This document shows, one piece after another, positions 50,652 through 64,000 of a stretch of DNA of 64,000 nt. A program made the position numbers and the translations under genes. Below the pieces are notes generated by a model. That model did no database searches, was not told the DNA's origin, and saw nothing but the letters and a program-made list of their open reading frames with translations. Source of the stretch: Neobacillus nitrireducens (lineage in GTDB: Bacteria; Bacillota; Bacilli; Bacillales; Cytobacillaceae); assembly GCF_030915405.1 (NCBI RefSeq), contig NZ_CP133262.1, positions 2,852,001 through 2,916,000 of the forward strand, written 5' to 3'. The number at the start of each line of letters is the position of its first letter. Position 1 is the first letter of the stretch.

Positions 50652-50733
50652 AAATTTTGGTTGAAAAATTCGATATTTCGTATAAATAATTAAAATTTTG
50701 GTTGAATAATCTAATATTTTGTATAAAAGTTTG
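50652..50733. repeat. Two-unit direct repeat, 41-base period
   Basis: AAATTTTGGTTGAA...ATATTT.GTATAAA occurs at 50652 and 50693. Very AT-rich. Lies between the DUF2892 gene and the purine operon terminator; no gene in 50595-50773. Confidence 0.75.
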
Positions 50734-50773
50734 AATTTTTATAAATTGAGTCAAATTCCCCCTTTTTTTAGCT

Positions 50774-50804
50774 AAAAAAAGAGCTGACCCTTAGTGGTCA
50801 GCCC
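50774..50804 (-). terminator. Purine operon terminator
   Basis: On minus, GGGCTGACC-ACTAA-GGGTCAGCTC followed by TTTTTTT, about 25 bases past the purD stop. Confidence 0.88.
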
Positions 50805-50830
50805 TTCAAATGCCGGGATGTGGAAACCCG

Positions 50831-53634
<2,804 letters not shown>

Positions 53635-53660
<26 letters not shown>

Positions 53661-54237
53661 TTACTACATCTCCTTGTGTCAATAGCATTTGAAGTACGGA
53701 CGGATAAAGCTTGTGTTCTCTTTGTTGTATTTTCTGTTGCAGGCTTTCTTTTGTTTCACCTTCGTCAAGTCGGACCCGCTCCTGAATAATAATCGGACCC
53801 GTATCCATACCCTCATCAACAAAATGGATGGTGACACCGCTCCATTTGACTTTAGCAGCCAATGCCTGCCCAACCGCATCTTTGCCTGGAAAAGCAGGAA
53901 GCAATGAGGGGTGGATATTGACGATTCTTCCTTTAAATTCAGCTAATAATTTCGAACCAATCAAACGCATGTAACCGGCAAGGACAATGAATTCAACCCC
54001 AGACTTCTTTAATTGGGTTAAAATTTCTTCTTCGTACTGTTCCTTACCAGGATAGTCCTTTGCGGTAAAGACAAAACTTGGAATCTTCGCAGCTCTTGCT
54101 CTTTCAATCGCATAAGCACCTGGTTTATCGCAAACTAGTAGCGAAATCTCCGCATCCAGTTGGCCCGATTGAACTACATCAATAAGAGCTTGGAAATTAC
54201 TTCCGCTTCCTGATGCAAATACAGCAATCTTCCTCAT
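53635..54237 (-). CDS. purN: Phosphoribosylglycinamide formyltransferase
   Basis: 200 residues, the folate-dependent form. [17 protein letters not shown] opens it; [14 protein letters not shown], the catalytic [12 protein letters not shown] and [15 protein letters not shown] follow. ATGA overlap with purM. Confidence 0.97.
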
Positions 54238-55268
54238 AGGTGGCCACCTTGCGCATTGATGTGAATTCCTTCATTCCCTGTTACTACACCAATTTCATAC
54301 GCGGTTTCTCCAGATTGGTTAAAATGCTCTAACAGGTTTGCTGCATTTTCCGGATCGACAGCAATAACCATTCCAATTCCCATGTTAAAAATATTATACA
54401 TCTCGGAGTAATTAATTTGTCCGTGCGAAGATAGCAGTTTAAAAATAGCTGGGATCTCCCAGTTCTTTTCATACAACTCAGCACCAAGACCCTGTGGCAG
54501 CATGCGCGGAATATTTTCAATAAATCCGCCGCCAGTTATATGAGCCATCCCTTTTAATGGGAACTTTTTCAACGCAGACAAAATAGGTTTCACATAAATT
54601 TTTGTAGGCTTGAGCAATTCTTCTCCTAATGTACAACCGAGTTCATCAACAAAATCTAGTAACGGCCAGTCATTAAACACTTTTCTAACGAGTGAATAAC
54701 CATTGCTGTGAATACCGCTCGATGCTAAACCAATCAGCACATCTCCCGCTTGAATCGTTTTGCCCGTGATAAGCTGTGACTTCTCGCAAGCTCCTACTGT
54801 AAATCCGGCTAAATCATACTCATCTTCACTATACAATCCTGGCATTTCAGCTGTCTCACCGCCAATAAGTGCACAGCCAGCCTGCTCACAGCCATCGGCA
54901 ATCCCCTTGACAATTGCCTCAATTTTTTCAGGCTGAGCTTTTCCGCAGGCAATATAATCTAGAAAGAACAAGGGCTCAGCCCCTTGAACAACAATATCAT
55001 TCACACACATGGCGACCGCATCGATCCCAATCGTATCATGCTGATCCATCCAAAAAGCAATCATTAGCTTCGTGCCCACCCCATCGGTGCCTGACACCAA
55101 AACGGGTTCTTTTAACTGGAGTGCCGATAGGTCGAACATGCCGCCAAATCCACCCAAGCTGCCAAGGACGCCAGCCCGGGCTGTTTTTTGAACATGCTTT
55201 TTCATTCTTTCTACTGCTTCATATCCTGCTTCGATATTAACGCCTGCTTGCTTATACGCATTTGCCAC
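54234..55268 (-). CDS. purM: Phosphoribosylformylglycinamidine cyclo-ligase
   Basis: 344 residues. Closes the imidazole ring (AIR synthase). [23 protein letters not shown], and the glycine-rich [18 protein letters not shown] are clear. Homologous to PurL and, like it, ATP-dependent. Confidence 0.97.
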   Translation of the reverse strand: MANAYKQAGVNIEAGYEAVERMKKHVQKTARAGVLGSLGGFGGMFDLSALQLKEPVLVSGTDGVGTKLMIAFWMDQHDTIGIDAVAMCVNDIVVQGAEPLFFLDYIACGKAQPEKIEAIVKGIADGCEQAGCALIGGETAEMPGLYSEDEYDLAGFTVGACEKSQLITGKTIQAGDVLIGLASSGIHSNGYSLVRKVFNDWPLLDFVDELGCTLGEELLKPTKIYVKPILSALKKFPLKGMAHITGGGFIENIPRMLPQGLGAELYEKNWEIPAIFKLLSSHGQINYSEMYNIFNMGIGMVIAVDPENAANLLEHFNQSGETAYEIGVVTGNEGIHINAQGGHL

Positions 55269-55283
55269 GCTGCTCGCTCCTTT

Positions 55284-56696
55284 CTACTTTTGGTAATAAT
55301 ATTGGAGTGTATCCGGGTATATTTCGGTTGGATAATTTCCTGTGAAACAGCCAAGGCAATAGCCACTTGTGCCGTCCCCGTCTTTTCTGCCAATGGCTTC
55401 GATCATCCCTTCAACGCTTATAAAGGTGAGTGTATCTGCACCAATTAGCACTCTCATTTCCTCAATTGATTTATCATAGGCAATCAATTCTTCTTTTGTC
55501 GATGTATCAATCCCATAGAAGCAAGGATTTTTAATTGGAGGAGACGTAATCACCACATGAACTTCGGTTGCGCCTGCCTCTTTTAGCATCTTCACAATCC
55601 GTCTGCTTGTTGTTCCGCGTACAATCGAATCGTCTACCATCACGACCCGCTTGCCTTCGACGACTCCGCGTACAGGGGAAAGCTTCATTTTTACCCCTTG
55701 CTCCCGTAATGATTGGGATGGCTGGATGAACGTTCTTCCGACATAGCGGTTTTTAATGAGCCCCATTTCGTAGGGAATGCCCGTTGCTTCCGCATAACCA
55801 ATTGCAGCAGAAATGCTGGAATCTGGTACCCCTGTGACGACATCCGCTTCAAATGGCGCTTCGACTGCCATTCTTTTCCCAAGGTTTTTACGGGCTGTAT
55901 GGACGTTGATTCCTTGAATATTACTATCCGGTCTTGAAAAATAAATATATTCCATCGTACAAATCGCTTTGGTTGAACTAACAGCGAATTGTTCTGATAC
56001 TAATCCCTGATCGTTTATAATTAATAGTTCTCCCGGCCGAATATCACGAATATATTCCGCACCGACCACATCAAAGGCACAGGTCTCCGATGCGACAACA
56101 TAGGCATCCCCAAGACAACCAAGTGATAAAGGTCGTAAGCCGTGCGGGTCGAGTGCCACCATTAATTCAGTTTCTGTCATAATTAGGTAAGCGTACGCCC
56201 CTTTTAACATCGAAAGCGCGTTTTTGGCACGATCCTTTGAATCAGAGTAGCCGCTTCTTTTCATTAAGTGAGCAAGCACCTCGGTATCGGAGCTTGTTTG
56301 AAAAATACTCCCTTGTGCCTCCAACTGATGTTTTAATGAATTCACATTCACTAAGTTGCCATTATGGGCCAGTGCAAGGCTGCTGGTTTGAGAATGGAAC
56401 AAGAGCGGCTGAACGTTTTCGTAACCGCCGCCTCCTGCCGTTGCATAACGAACGTGTCCAATGGCAGATGTACCTGTCAGTTCCTTCATCGCTTCAGTTG
56501 TGAAAATCTCAGCAACTAGTCCTTCGCCCTTTACGCCTTTCAACTGTTTGCCATCAGAGACTACGATTCCAGTCCCTTCCTGGCCGCGATGCTGCAGGCT
56601 GTGAAGTCCGTAATAAGTCAGTTGCGCCGCATCCACATGTCCCCAAACCCCAAAAATTCCACACTCTTCGTTTAATCCCTTGATTTCAGGTAGCAT
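55284..56696 (-). CDS. purF: Amidophosphoribosyltransferase
   Basis: 470 residues from the ATG at 56696 (GAAAGGGG seven bases upstream). First committed step: glutamine plus PRPP to phosphoribosylamine. An 11-residue propeptide precedes Cys12, the N-terminal nucleophile (LNEECGIFG). The phosphoribosyl site reads [18 protein letters not shown]-terminal cysteines ([10 protein letters not shown], plus CFYGID) supply the 4Fe-4S cluster of the Bacillus-type enzyme. Overlaps purL by 25 bases. Confidence 0.97.
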   Translation of the reverse strand: MLPEIKGLNEECGIFGVWGHVDAAQLTYYGLHSLQHRGQEGTGIVVSDGKQLKGVKGEGLVAEIFTTEAMKELTGTSAIGHVRYATAGGGGYENVQPLLFHSQTSSLALAHNGNLVNVNSLKHQLEAQGSIFQTSSDTEVLAHLMKRSGYSDSKDRAKNALSMLKGAYAYLIMTETELMVALDPHGLRPLSLGCLGDAYVVASETCAFDVVGAEYIRDIRPGELLIINDQGLVSEQFAVSSTKAICTMEYIYFSRPDSNIQGINVHTARKNLGKRMAVEAPFEADVVTGVPDSSISAAIGYAEATGIPYEMGLIKNRYVGRTFIQPSQSLREQGVKMKLSPVRGVVEGKRVVMVDDSIVRGTTSRRIVKMLKEAGATEVHVVITSPPIKNPCFYGIDTSTKEELIAYDKSIEEMRVLIGADTLTFISVEGMIEAIGRKDGDGTSGYCLGCFTGNYPTEIYPDTLQYYYQK

Positions 56697-58897
56697 GGGA
56701 TTGCCCCTTTCCAAGCAGCTTTTAATTCTTCAATTGACGCTTCAAGTACGGTTGACTCATCATTTGTGATGTTTAGTTTCCCAGAATCATTCACAGTGCC
56801 AATTTGGACTGCATCCACTAAACTTTCAAACTCCTGTTGATGCTCTTTTTTGATAGTTAAAAGGAAACGGGATTGTGTTTCACTAAATAATGCTGAAACT
56901 TGATTTCCAGTGATGCTTACTTTTGCACCCAGTTGTTTATTTGTGAAAAGACTTTCCGCTAACCCAACAGCTAAACCGCCTTCTGAAAGGTCGTGTGCTG
57001 ACTCCACCAATCCTGCACGAATCGCAGCAAGGACCTGATTCTGTCTTTCTTTCTCGATGGTTATATTTAATTCTGGGGCTTTACCAAATACCTTGCCATA
57101 CAGAAGCTTTTGGAGCTCACTGCCGCCAAATTCATCCTTTGTTTCTCCGACTAAATAAATGAGATCGCCACTGTTTTTAAAGTCCTGTGTAGTAATATGG
57201 TCAATATCTGTTACTAAACCAACCATTCCGACCACTGGGGTTGGATAGATTGCTGTTCCGCTTGTTTCGTTATATAAAGAGACATTACCGCCGATAACCG
57301 GAGTTCCAAGAACGCGGCAGGCTTCACTCATGCCGTCAGCCGCTTTTTCGATTTGCCAGAACACTTCTGGTTTTTCTGGGTTTCCGAAGTTAAGATTATC
57401 AGTGATAGCAAGTGGTTCCGCACCAGAACAAACAATGTTGCGGGCTGCTTCAGCGACAGCGATTTTTCCGCCTGTTTCTGGATCTAAGTAGACATAGCGG
57501 GAATTACAATCGGTTGTCATCGCTAATGCTTTACGCGTACCGCGAATCCTTACCACTGCAGCGTCCGAACCTGGTGATACGACAGTATTGGTTCGAACCA
57601 TGTAATCGTACTGCTCATAGACCCATTCCTTACTTGCTACCGTCGGCTGACTTAAAATATTGATTAATGTTTCTTTCAGATCATCCACCTGTGGAATTTC
57701 ATTATCCATCGCTTGGAATTCTGCAAAATAACTTGGTTCTTTTGATGGCTTGTGGTAAACCGGTGCTTCTTCCGCAAGAGCATCAGCTGGAACTTCCGCC
57801 ACGATCTCGCCTTTATGGAAAAGCCGCATCTGTTTATCGCTAGTCACCGTTCCAATCGCTACTGCTTCTAAACCGTATTTTTCAAAAAGCTCAACGATTT
57901 CTTGTTCTCTTCCCTTTTTAACAACAATCAACATACGCTCTTGAGATTCTGATAACATCATTTCGTAAGCAGTCATCCCTGTTTCACGTTGTGGCACCAA
58001 GTCTAAATTCATTTCAATGCCCATTCCAGCTTTACTGGCCATCTCCGCAGATGAACTAATAAGTCCCGCTGCACCCATATCTTGAATCCCAACAAGCGCA
58101 TCAAAATGAATTAATTCCAGACAAGCTTCAAGCAGTAATTTTTCCATAAAGGGATCGCCTACTTGAACCGCCGGGCGATCTTCATTCGATTGCTCCGTTA
58201 GTTCCTCAGATGCAAATGTTGCACCGTGAATCCCGTCACGTCCTGTTTTTGCTCCAACATACATGACGGTATTGCCTTCACCATGGGCTTGCCCCTTTTT
58301 GATGTCTTTATGGTCAATTAAGCCAACACACATGGCATTAACAAGCGGATTCCCCTCATAGCATGGATCAAACCCAATTTCTCCGCCAACTGTCGGAATT
58401 CCAATACAGTTTCCATAGCCAGCAATCCCAGCAACAACCTCTTTGAATAAGTAGCGAACCCTTGCTGAATCCAGTTCACCAAAACGAAGTGAATTCAACA
58501 TGGCAATCGGTCTTGCTCCCATTGAGAATACATCACGGATAATCCCGCCGACACCAGTTGCTGCTCCTTGATACGGCTCAATCGCTGATGGATGGTTATG
58601 ACTCTCGATTTTAAAAACAACCGCCTGTTCATCGCCGATGTCGACAATCCCTGCACCTTCACCGGGCCCTTGCAGGACTCGTTCGCCTGTAATCGGGAAT
58701 TTCTTTAGAATCGGCTTCGAATTTTTATAGCTGCAGTGTTCTGACCACATAACTGAGAAAAGGCCTGTTTCGGTATAGTTCGGCGTGCGTCCAAGAATGT
58801 TTTCAACCATTGCAAATTCTTCGTCGGACAAACCCATTTGCTGATAAATTTTTTCTGCTTTGATCTGATTCGGATTTGGTTCAAGCGTTGACAACAT
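56672..58897 (-). CDS. purL: Phosphoribosylformylglycinamidine synthase subunit PurL
   Basis: 741 residues, the small-type PurL that needs PurS and Pur[19 protein letters not shown] at the N-terminus, [23 protein letters not shown] (ATP site), [15 protein letters not shown], and [10 protein letters not shown]. Start after TTGGAGGGAAGC. Overlaps purQ by 17 bases. Confidence 0.97.
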   Translation of the reverse strand: MLSTLEPNPNQIKAEKIYQQMGLSDEEFAMVENILGRTPNYTETGLFSVMWSEHCSYKNSKPILKKFPITGERVLQGPGEGAGIVDIGDEQAVVFKIESHNHPSAIEPYQGAATGVGGIIRDVFSMGARPIAMLNSLRFGELDSARVRYLFKEVVAGIAGYGNCIGIPTVGGEIGFDPCYEGNPLVNAMCVGLIDHKDIKKGQAHGEGNTVMYVGAKTGRDGIHGATFASEELTEQSNEDRPAVQVGDPFMEKLLLEACLELIHFDALVGIQDMGAAGLISSSAEMASKAGMGIEMNLDLVPQRETGMTAYEMMLSESQERMLIVVKKGREQEIVELFEKYGLEAVAIGTVTSDKQMRLFHKGEIVAEVPADALAEEAPVYHKPSKEPSYFAEFQAMDNEIPQVDDLKETLINILSQPTVASKEWVYEQYDYMVRTNTVVSPGSDAAVVRIRGTRKALAMTTDCNSRYVYLDPETGGKIAVAEAARNIVCSGAEPLAITDNLNFGNPEKPEVFWQIEKAADGMSEACRVLGTPVIGGNVSLYNETSGTAIYPTPVVGMVGLVTDIDHITTQDFKNSGDLIYLVGETKDEFGGSELQKLLYGKVFGKAPELNITIEKERQNQVLAAIRAGLVESAHDLSEGGLAVGLAESLFTNKQLGAKVSITGNQVSALFSETQSRFLLTIKKEHQQEFESLVDAVQIGTVNDSGKLNITNDESTVLEASIEELKAAWKGAIPCYLKSRD

Positions 58898-59564
58898 ATG
58901 CTTCCCTCCAAGCTTTTACAATCGATTGGAACATTTTCAATCCATCGGCGCCGCCTAAAAGTTCATCTACCGCTCTTTCCGGGTGAGGCATCATCCCAAG
59001 GACGTTTCCTTTTTCATTGATAATTCCGGCGATATCAGCGAGACTTCCGTTCGGATTCTGGCTATAAGTAAAGACAATTTGATTATTTTCATTCAGTCTT
59101 GCGAGGGTTTCCTCGTCACAATAATAGTTTCCTTCACCATGGGCGACAGGGATGACAATCGTTTCCCCGTTGCTGTATTCATTCGTAAACATGGTCTGAT
59201 TGTTTTCTACCTTTAACTCGACTGGCTTACAAATAAACGATAGGCTCTCATTTCGTCTCATAGCGCCTGGCAGTAACCCTGCTTCAAGGAGAATTTGAAA
59301 TCCATTACATACGCCAAGAACGGGCTTTCCGGCTTCTGCCGCCTTGATAACTTCCTTCATAACATTACTAAATCTTGCAATAGCTCCAGTCCGCAAATAG
59401 TCTCCATAGGAGAAGCCGCCTGGAAGTAGAATTCCATCAAATTCGTCTAAGCTTTCAGAATCATGCCAAACATATTCAACTTGCTCTCCAAGTTCGTCTT
59501 GAATGGCATGGAACATATCAACATCACAATTTGATCCTGGGAAGACGATCACTGCAAATTTCAC
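58881..59564 (-). CDS. purQ: Phosphoribosylformylglycinamidine synthase subunit PurQ
   Basis: 227 residues, class I glutamine amidotransferase feeding ammonia to PurL. Catalytic Cys in [11 protein letters not shown]; His/Glu in [11 protein letters not shown]. The GTG at 59564 ([14 protein letters not shown]) is the likely start, because it overlaps the purS stop by four bases and follows GAGGAG; a GTG four codons upstream lies inside purS. Confidence 0.96.
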   Translation of the reverse strand: MKFAVIVFPGSNCDVDMFHAIQDELGEQVEYVWHDSESLDEFDGILLPGGFSYGDYLRTGAIARFSNVMKEVIKAAEAGKPVLGVCNGFQILLEAGLLPGAMRRNESLSFICKPVELKVENNQTMFTNEYSNGETIVIPVAHGEGNYYCDEETLARLNENNQIVFTYSQNPNGSLADIAGIINEKGNVLGMMPHPERAVDELLGGADGLKMFQSIVKAWREAYVVNA

Positions 59565-59815
59565 AGAGTAACACACTCCTCTACTTCGTAACGGTAATCT
59601 TCAATGACCGGATTTGCTAACAGGTTGGTACAAATTTCATTAACGACTTCATTTATATCCCGTTCTGACTTTTCAATCGTTAACTCCATATATTTACCGA
59701 TTCGGACATCGGCCACTTGTTGGTAATTTAATGAGTGTAAGGAATGGGTGACTGCTTTCCCCTGTGGGTCTAAAACACTTTCTCTTAATGTGACAAATAC
59801 CTTTACTTTATACAT
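59561..59815 (-). CDS. purS: Phosphoribosylformylglycinamidine synthase subunit PurS
   Basis: 84 residues, the small dimeric subunit that links PurL to Pur[19 protein letters not shown] opens it and the second strand-helix unit ends [11 protein letters not shown]. Overlaps purC by eight bases. Confidence 0.96.
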   Translation of the reverse strand: MYKVKVFVTLRESVLDPQGKAVTHSLHSLNYQQVADVRIGKYMELTIEKSERDINEVVNEICTNLLANPVIEDYRYEVEECVTL

Positions 59816-60521
59816 GCTGATGTCCTCCCAATCTGGTTAAAATATTTTCATAGGCATCTGTTAAGCTTCCTAAATCACGTCGAAATACATCCTTATCGAG
59901 CTTTTCATTGGTTTCTGAATCCCACAGCCTGCAAGTGTCAGGAGAAATTTCATCAGCAAGTAAAATATTTCCGTCTGCGTCCTTACCAAACTCCAGTTTA
60001 AAATCGATGAGACGTATGCCAAGGTCATTGAAAAAGCTTGATAAAACGGTATTAATTTGGAGTGCCTTTTCTCGTAAAATTGTTGCCTCCTGGGTTGTTG
60101 CCACTTTCAGTTCAAGAATGTGATCGATAGTTAGGAGTGGATCTCCTAGTTCATCGTTTTTCAGGTAAAATTCAACAATCGGTTTGGTTAAATCGCTTCC
60201 TTCTTCGACTCCCAATCTTTTTGAAAAACTGCCAGCGGCCACATTTCTTACAACTACCTCAAGCGGAATAATCGATACTTTCTTCACCAGCTGTTCCGTT
60301 TCGGATATACGTTCGATAAAATGGGACTCTATTCCCTGTTCTTTAAGTTTTAAAAATAACAAACTAGTAATCTCGTTATTTAAACGACCTTTTCCTGTAA
60401 TGTCAGCCTTCTTTTGTCCGTTATAAGCAGTTGCTGAATCCTTATATTCAACCAAAACAATCTGTTCATCGTCTGTGGCGTAAATTCGTTTTGCTTTTCC
60501 TTCGTATAAAGGGTTTTTCAT
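59808..60521 (-). CDS. purC: SAICAR synthase
   Basis: 237 residues. Condenses CAIR with aspartate using ATP. YEGKAKRIYATDDEQIVLVEYKDSATA (nucleotide loop), EVVVRNVAAGSFSKRLG, and LLADEISPDTCRLWD are diagnostic. Confidence 0.97.
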   Translation of the reverse strand: MKNPLYEGKAKRIYATDDEQIVLVEYKDSATAYNGQKKADITGKGRLNNEITSLLFLKLKEQGIESHFIERISETEQLVKKVSIIPLEVVVRNVAAGSFSKRLGVEEGSDLTKPIVEFYLKNDELGDPLLTIDHILELKVATTQEATILREKALQINTVLSSFFNDLGIRLIDFKLEFGKDADGNILLADEISPDTCRLWDSETNEKLDKDVFRRDLGSLTDAYENILTRLGGHQHV

Positions 60522-60555
60522 TTGGGAAGCGCCTCCTAATTTGCAATATTGGGAA

Positions 60556-60604
60556 TTTTTAAGCTAAGAGGGGGGCACGAATGACCCCTTCTACGCCCTC
60601 TTTT
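60556..60604. other. Hairpin in the purB-purC gap
   Basis: AAGAGGG / CCCTCTT outer arms with GGGG / CCCC inside, in the only gap (81 bases) of the operon. The T-rich end faces the plus strand, so it is not a terminator for the operon; it may be an RNA processing or stability element. Confidence 0.35.
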
Positions 60605-61901
60605 ATTCATTCAATCCTAAGCGATCAAAGATAGTATCTACATGTTGCAGATGGTAGCTATAATCAAAACAAGCAGCGATTTCTTCTCCTGATAGCAGCG
60701 AAGTAATTTTATCCTCTGCTTCAATTAAACTGCGAAAAGGAACTTGTTTCTCCCATGCCTCCATCGCTTTTGGCTGCACGGTATCATACGATTCTTCACG
60801 TGATAATCCTTTATCGATTAAAGCAAGCAGCACACGTTGGGAATAAATTAAGCCAAGCGTCCTGTCCATGTTACGCTTCATATTCTCCGGATAAACCGTC
60901 AAGTTTTTCACAATGTTACCGAAACGATTCAGCATATAATTCAAACCAATCGTTGCATCTGGTAAAATGATTCGTTCTGCGGATGAATGAGAAATATCAC
61001 GCTCATGCCAAAGTGGTACATTTTCATAAGCTGTCAGCATATATCCACGAATCACTCGGGCAATTCCCGTCATATTTTCGGAACCAATCGGATTCCGTTT
61101 ATGCGGCATTGCTGATGATCCCTTCTGACCTTTTGCAAAAAACTCTTCGACTTCACGTGTTTCACTCTTTTGTAACCCTCGAACCTCCACAGCAAACTTC
61201 TCTATCGAAGTAGCAATCAACGCAATCGTTGACATGTAGTGGGCATGACGGTCACGCTGCAAAGTCTGAGTCGAAATTGGCGCACGCCCAAGTCCTAATT
61301 TTTCGCACACATACTGTTCCACAAATGGATTAATATTTGCATAGGTCCCAACCGCACCGGAAATCTTTCCAAATTCTATACCCTCGGACGCTTGCTTAAA
61401 ACGCTCCAGGTTCCGTTTCATTTCTTCATACCAAAGTGCAAGCTTTAAGCCAAATGTCGTTGGCTCCGCATGGACACCGTGTGTCCGTCCCATCATGACG
61501 GTCAACTTATGTTCAATGGCTTTATTTTTTAAGATCTCAATAAAGTTTTCCAAGTCTTTTTGTAAAATTGCATTGGCCTGCTTTAAGATATAAGATAGGG
61601 CCGTATCGACGACATCCGTTGACGTCAATCCGTAATGAACCCATTTCTTCTCTTCCCCCAGTGTTTCTGATACAGCACGGGTAAATGCAACCACATCGTG
61701 CCTGGTTTCTTCCTCAATCTCTTTAATACGGTCAATATTAAAAGAGGCATTTTCGCGAAGCTTCTTGACATCTTCCTTTGGTATATCACCTAGTTCCGCC
61801 CATGCCTCACACGCAAGTATTTCCACCTCAAGCCAGGCGTTAAAGCGGTTTTCCTCTGTCCAAATTGCTCCCATTTCCGGTCGTGTATAACGATCAATCA
61901 T
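60603..61901 (-). CDS. purB: Adenylosuccinate lyase
   Basis: 432 residues of the fumarase/aspartase superfamily. Acts twice: SAICAR to AICAR, and adenylosuccinate to AMP. Signatures [26 protein letters not shown], and the catalytic loop [15 protein letters not shown]. Start after GGGGGATAAA. Confidence 0.97.
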   Translation of the reverse strand: MIDRYTRPEMGAIWTEENRFNAWLEVEILACEAWAELGDIPKEDVKKLRENASFNIDRIKEIEEETRHDVVAFTRAVSETLGEEKKWVHYGLTSTDVVDTALSYILKQANAILQKDLENFIEILKNKAIEHKLTVMMGRTHGVHAEPTTFGLKLALWYEEMKRNLERFKQASEGIEFGKISGAVGTYANINPFVEQYVCEKLGLGRAPISTQTLQRDRHAHYMSTIALIATSIEKFAVEVRGLQKSETREVEEFFAKGQKGSSAMPHKRNPIGSENMTGIARVIRGYMLTAYENVPLWHERDISHSSAERIILPDATIGLNYMLNRFGNIVKNLTVYPENMKRNMDRTLGLIYSQRVLLALIDKGLSREESYDTVQPKAMEAWEKQVPFRSLIEAEDKITSLLSGEEIAACFDYSYHLQHVDTIFDRLGLNE

Positions 61902-61904
61902 GTT

Positions 61905-63062
61905 TTATCCCCCGATCTTTTCTTTGGCTCTTTTCCAGATGCTGCTTTCATTCATTTCTGCAAGCGCGATTTCGACATTATCTCGCAAAATCGTCACATG
62001 GCCCATTTTCCGTTTTGTTTTCGCCTCTTTCTTTCCATATAAGTGAATCTTCCAGTCGTTCATCGTCGGAATTTCCTTATAAAGATTTTCAAGATGCTCT
62101 CCTAATAGGTTGACCATAACAGCCGGTTTTAATAGCCCGGTATTCCCTAACGGCCAATTACAAATGGCACGGATATGCTGTTCAAACTGTGACGTCTCGC
62201 AAGCTTCGATTGAGAAATGGCCGGAATTATGCGGCCGTGGTGCCAATTCATTTATATAAATTGCTCCACCACTCGTCAAAAACATTTCGACAGCAAGCGT
62301 CCCGACTAATTGTAACGAATCAGCCAGCTTCTTTGCTAGTAGTACAGCTTCATTCTGTAAAACTTCTGAAATTCGTGCAGGAACAATCGTCGTATCTAAA
62401 ATATTCTCTACATGTCTGTTTTCAGCCACTGGAAGAAATGAAGTCTCCCCATCAAGCTTTCTTGTCACAATTACCGATAGTTCTTTTTCAAAAGGAATCC
62501 ATTTCTCTAATACACAGGCACCATGTTTTAGAAGGGGTTCACCCTTTGATAAATCCTGCGGTTCCCTAATCACCAGTTGACCCTTTCCGTCATAACCGCC
62601 TCTTGCCGTTTTTAAGACTGCTGGGTAACCGATTGTATTTATTTTTAAAAATAAATCCTCTAAGCTGTTAATCACTTCATAGGGTGCTACTTCCACACCT
62701 GATTGTTGGATCGCCGCTTTCTCCTTAATCCTGTCCTGCGTGATAGTTAGCAATCTCGGGCCTTGCGGGACATAGGCTTGATTACATAACCACATTAATG
62801 TATCTGCATCAATGTTTTCAAATTCATAAGTAATGACATCACTAACTTTTGCTAATTTACCGATGGCTTCACGATCATCATAAGCCCCGATCACTTCAAT
62901 ATCAGCAACTTGTCCGCATGGTGAGTCCTCCGTCGGTTCTAATACTGCGATTCGAAAGCCTTGAGCCTTTGCTGCTAGAGCCATCATTCTGCCAAGCTGG
63001 CCGCCGCCAATTATTCCAATCGTCGCACCTGGTAAAATTGTTCTATTAGACAAGTTGATCAC
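61905..63062 (-). CDS. purK: N5-carboxyaminoimidazole ribonucleotide synthase
   Basis: 385 residues, ATP-grasp. Carboxylates AIR to N5-CAIR for Pur[24 protein letters not shown] at the N-terminus, [12 protein letters not shown] in the ATP lid, [16 protein letters not shown] near the end. The start is a GTG at 63062 inside the end of purE (17-base overlap); the ribosome site is weak, and the TTG four codons on is an alternative. Confidence 0.96.
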   Translation of the reverse strand: MINLSNRTILPGATIGIIGGGQLGRMMALAAKAQGFRIAVLEPTEDSPCGQVADIEVIGAYDDREAIGKLAKVSDVITYEFENIDADTLMWLCNQAYVPQGPRLLTITQDRIKEKAAIQQSGVEVAPYEVINSLEDLFLKINTIGYPAVLKTARGGYDGKGQLVIREPQDLSKGEPLLKHGACVLEKWIPFEKELSVIVTRKLDGETSFLPVAENRHVENILDTTIVPARISEVLQNEAVLLAKKLADSLQLVGTLAVEMFLTSGGAIYINELAPRPHNSGHFSIEACETSQFEQHIRAICNWPLGNTGLLKPAVMVNLLGEHLENLYKEIPTMNDWKIHLYGKKEAKTKRKMGHVTILRDNVEIALAEMNESSIWKRAKEKIGG

Positions 63063-63534
63063 TACTTTCTAGTACCGCTTGTTTGGTAGCTTCTCTTTTA
63101 GCCTCTAATTTATCAGCTAATTCAGCGTCAACAGTTGCTAAAATTTGTGCGGCAAGCAAGCCTGCATTTAACGCACCGGCTTTCCCTATTGCAACGGTTG
63201 CTACGGGTACACCCCCTGGCATTTGGACGATTGACAGCAACGAATCTAACCCTTTTAATGCCTGTGTTTGCACGGGCACTCCGATTACCGGCAAGGTGGT
63301 TTTTGCTGCTACCATTCCGGGAAGATGGGCCGCACCGCCGGCTCCGGCAATAATCACCTTCAAGCCTCTTTCCCTGGCTTCCTTCGCATATGTAAACATC
63401 AAATCAGGTGTCCGATGAGCCGATACGACCTTTTTTTCATAAGTAATTTCGAATTGGTCAAGTACGTCACAGGCATGTTTCATTGTTTCCCAGTCTGATT
63501 TACTCCCCATGATAACTCCAACAAGAACCGTCAT
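63046..63534 (-). CDS. purE: N5-carboxyaminoimidazole ribonucleotide mutase
   Basis: 162 residues, class I Pur[25 protein letters not shown], and [16 protein letters not shown] match the CAIR mutase site. The ATG at 63534 follows AAAAGGGGGA; the frame extends to a TTG upstream without a ribosome site. First gene of the twelve-gene operon. Confidence 0.97.
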   Translation of the reverse strand: MTVLVGVIMGSKSDWETMKHACDVLDQFEITYEKKVVSAHRTPDLMFTYAKEARERGLKVIIAGAGGAAHLPGMVAAKTTLPVIGVPVQTQALKGLDSLLSIVQMPGGVPVATVAIGKAGALNAGLLAAQILATVDAELADKLEAKREATKQAVLESSDQLV

Positions 63535-63555
63535 CTCAAATCCCCCTTTTATACC

Positions 63556-63616
63556 CAAAATAAAATGCCCGTAACAAATAGCATCTCTAGAAAGAGAAAG
63601 CCATTTGTCCGGGCAT
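63556..63616 (-). terminator. Riboswitch-controlled terminator before purE
   Basis: On minus, ATGCCCG-G-ACAAAT / ATTTGT-TA-CGGGCAT, then TTTATTTT, ending about 20 bases before purE. This is the off-state hairpin of the purine riboswitch leader. Confidence 0.82.
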
Positions 63617-63676
63617 CATGATGATAGACAACATAAAGTAAGGGACTGCCCCTTAATTGCCAGACCTATTGACTTT

Positions 63677-63747
63677 CCCTCATAGTCCAATAATTTACGG
63701 TTATTGGGTAGAAACTTATGGGCCATATCCCCATGGATATACGAGGG
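63677..63747 (-). ncRNA. Purine riboswitch aptamer (guanine/hypoxanthine type)
   Basis: On minus: CCCTC stem 1, ATATGGCCCATAAGTTTCTACC (written in parts: ATATGGCCCATAAG then TTTCTACC), CCAATAA / TTATTGG stem 3 with CCGTAAA loop, then GACTATG and GAGGG. The C in GACTATG is the ligand-pairing base, which specifies guanine or hypoxanthine rather than adenine. Ligand binding favours the downstream terminator and shuts off the pur operon. Confidence 0.95.
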
Positions 63748-63776
63748 TAAAGATTAATTGTTTAATTCACTCCTAT

Positions 63777-63805
63777 ATCTTACAATCAACTCATGAAGGT
63801 GTCAA
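63777..63805 (-). promoter_or_regulatory. purE operon promoter
   Basis: TTGACA (63800-63805), 17-base spacer, TAAGAT (63777-63782), on minus. It lies about 30 bases upstream of the riboswitch. Confidence 0.85.
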
Positions 63806-63809
63806 TAAA

Positions 63810-63853
63810 TAAATCGAACGTTATTTTCAAATAGAACTACAATGTTCGTGTTT
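63810..63853. promoter_or_regulatory. Paired PurR boxes
   Basis: Two inverted CGAAC-centred boxes: 63810-63822 (TAAATCGAACGTT) and 63841-63853 (AATGTTCGTGTTT), 18 bases apart, just upstream of the -35. They fit the AWWWCCGAACWWT PurBox pair bound by B. subtilis PurR, which is released by PRPP. The outer box touches the yebG stop codon. Confidence 0.8.
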
Positions 63854-64000
63854 TACTCAATTAATGCGCCTTCAAAGATAATTTGTCGCGCTACAGGTTC
63901 ATAAATGGTTTCACTGCCTTTTTTAATTTCTTGAAAAATAGGCTTTTCCGTTCGGCGTACAGGTGTATATCCCAACTTTTTCATTCTATTCAAGCAGTCC
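63853..64000 (-). CDS. yebG: NETI-motif protein (YebG), 3' end only
   Basis: The final 48 codons or so are present: ...CLNRMKKLGYTPVRRTEKPIF, EIKKGSETIYEPVARQIIFEGALIE, then TAA. This matches B. subtilis YebG, whose gene also precedes purE. Small, soluble, unknown role; the N-terminal NETI motif lies beyond the window. Confidence 0.88.
   Translation of the reverse strand, partial: DCLNRMKKLGYTPVRRTEKPIFQEIKKGSETIYEPVARQIIFEGALIE

Noticed and set aside
63556-63747. Adenine-type (pbuE/add-like) riboswitch
   Set aside because: The ligand-pairing position in GACTATG is C, not T, so guanine/hypoxanthine specificity is expected.

Overview
The window comes from the chromosome of a low-GC Gram-positive bacterium of the Bacillaceae, in the Bacillus/Neobacillus/Mesobacillus range. 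Evidence: a complete purEKBCSQLFMNHD operon behind a guanine riboswitch and PurR boxes; strong GGAGG ribosome sites with many GTG/TTG starts; and gene order. Read on the minus strand, yebG-pur operon-yerA-yerB-yerC-pcrB-pcrA-ligA-camS-...-gatCAB-...-dgkB-...-rlmCD follows the purE-to-yefA segment of Bacillus subtilis, with extra genes inserted. The species cannot be fixed from this sequence alone.

Layout. 1-6.3 kb: the first 685 codons of a SWIM/SNF2 helicase, small hypothetical and membrane genes, and a frame-shifted rlmCD. 6.3-9.4 kb: NAD salvage (pncB, pncA) and dgkB. 9.6-12.8 kb: a five-gene overlapping operon (ECF sigma, zinc-finger anti-sigma, triple-repeat membrane protein, 31-residue mini-protein, LiaF/DUF4097-like protein). 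12.9-18 kb: pentapeptide-repeat protein, plsY, thioredoxin-like protein, putP, DUF1697 and VOC proteins. 18.06-19.12 kb: no gene, but two families of short palindromic repeats. 19.1-24.9 kb: gatCAB, a lysozyme-like enzyme, VanZ, OsmC, yueI. 24.9-27.9 kb: glyoxylate shunt (aceB-aceA). 28-33.1 kb: nitrite reductase nirBD with siroheme genes (CobA-HemD fusion, SirC), behind a promoter with two perfect FNR boxes. 33.15-35.0 kb: a group IIC intron with its reverse transcriptase, inserted right after the terminator of an uncharacterised membrane gene. 36-41.3 kb: permease, rocA, camS. 41.3-50.1 kb: ligA-pcrA-pcrB, yerC, yerB, adeC. 50.8-63.8 kb: purine operon and its control region, then the 3' end of yebG.

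Function. Most of the window is housekeeping: IMP synthesis, Gln-tRNA formation, replication and repair (PcrA, LigA), archaeal-type ether lipid synthesis (PcrB), phosphatidic acid supply (PlsY, DgkB) and NAD recycling. Accessory metabolism covers proline uptake and breakdown (PutP, RocA), C2 growth (AceAB) and oxygen-regulated nitrite reduction to ammonium.

The most interesting parts are the fully overlapping ECF sigma operon with its mini-protein; the GGTGTCAGGCACC palindrome, which occurs inside a coding sequence, as a terminator, and as the landing site of the group IIC intron; the array of four operator-like palindromes at 18.1-18.6 kb; and several interspersed repeat families at 14.4, 18.8, 36.6/38.0, 40.0, 46.5 and 48.2 kb.
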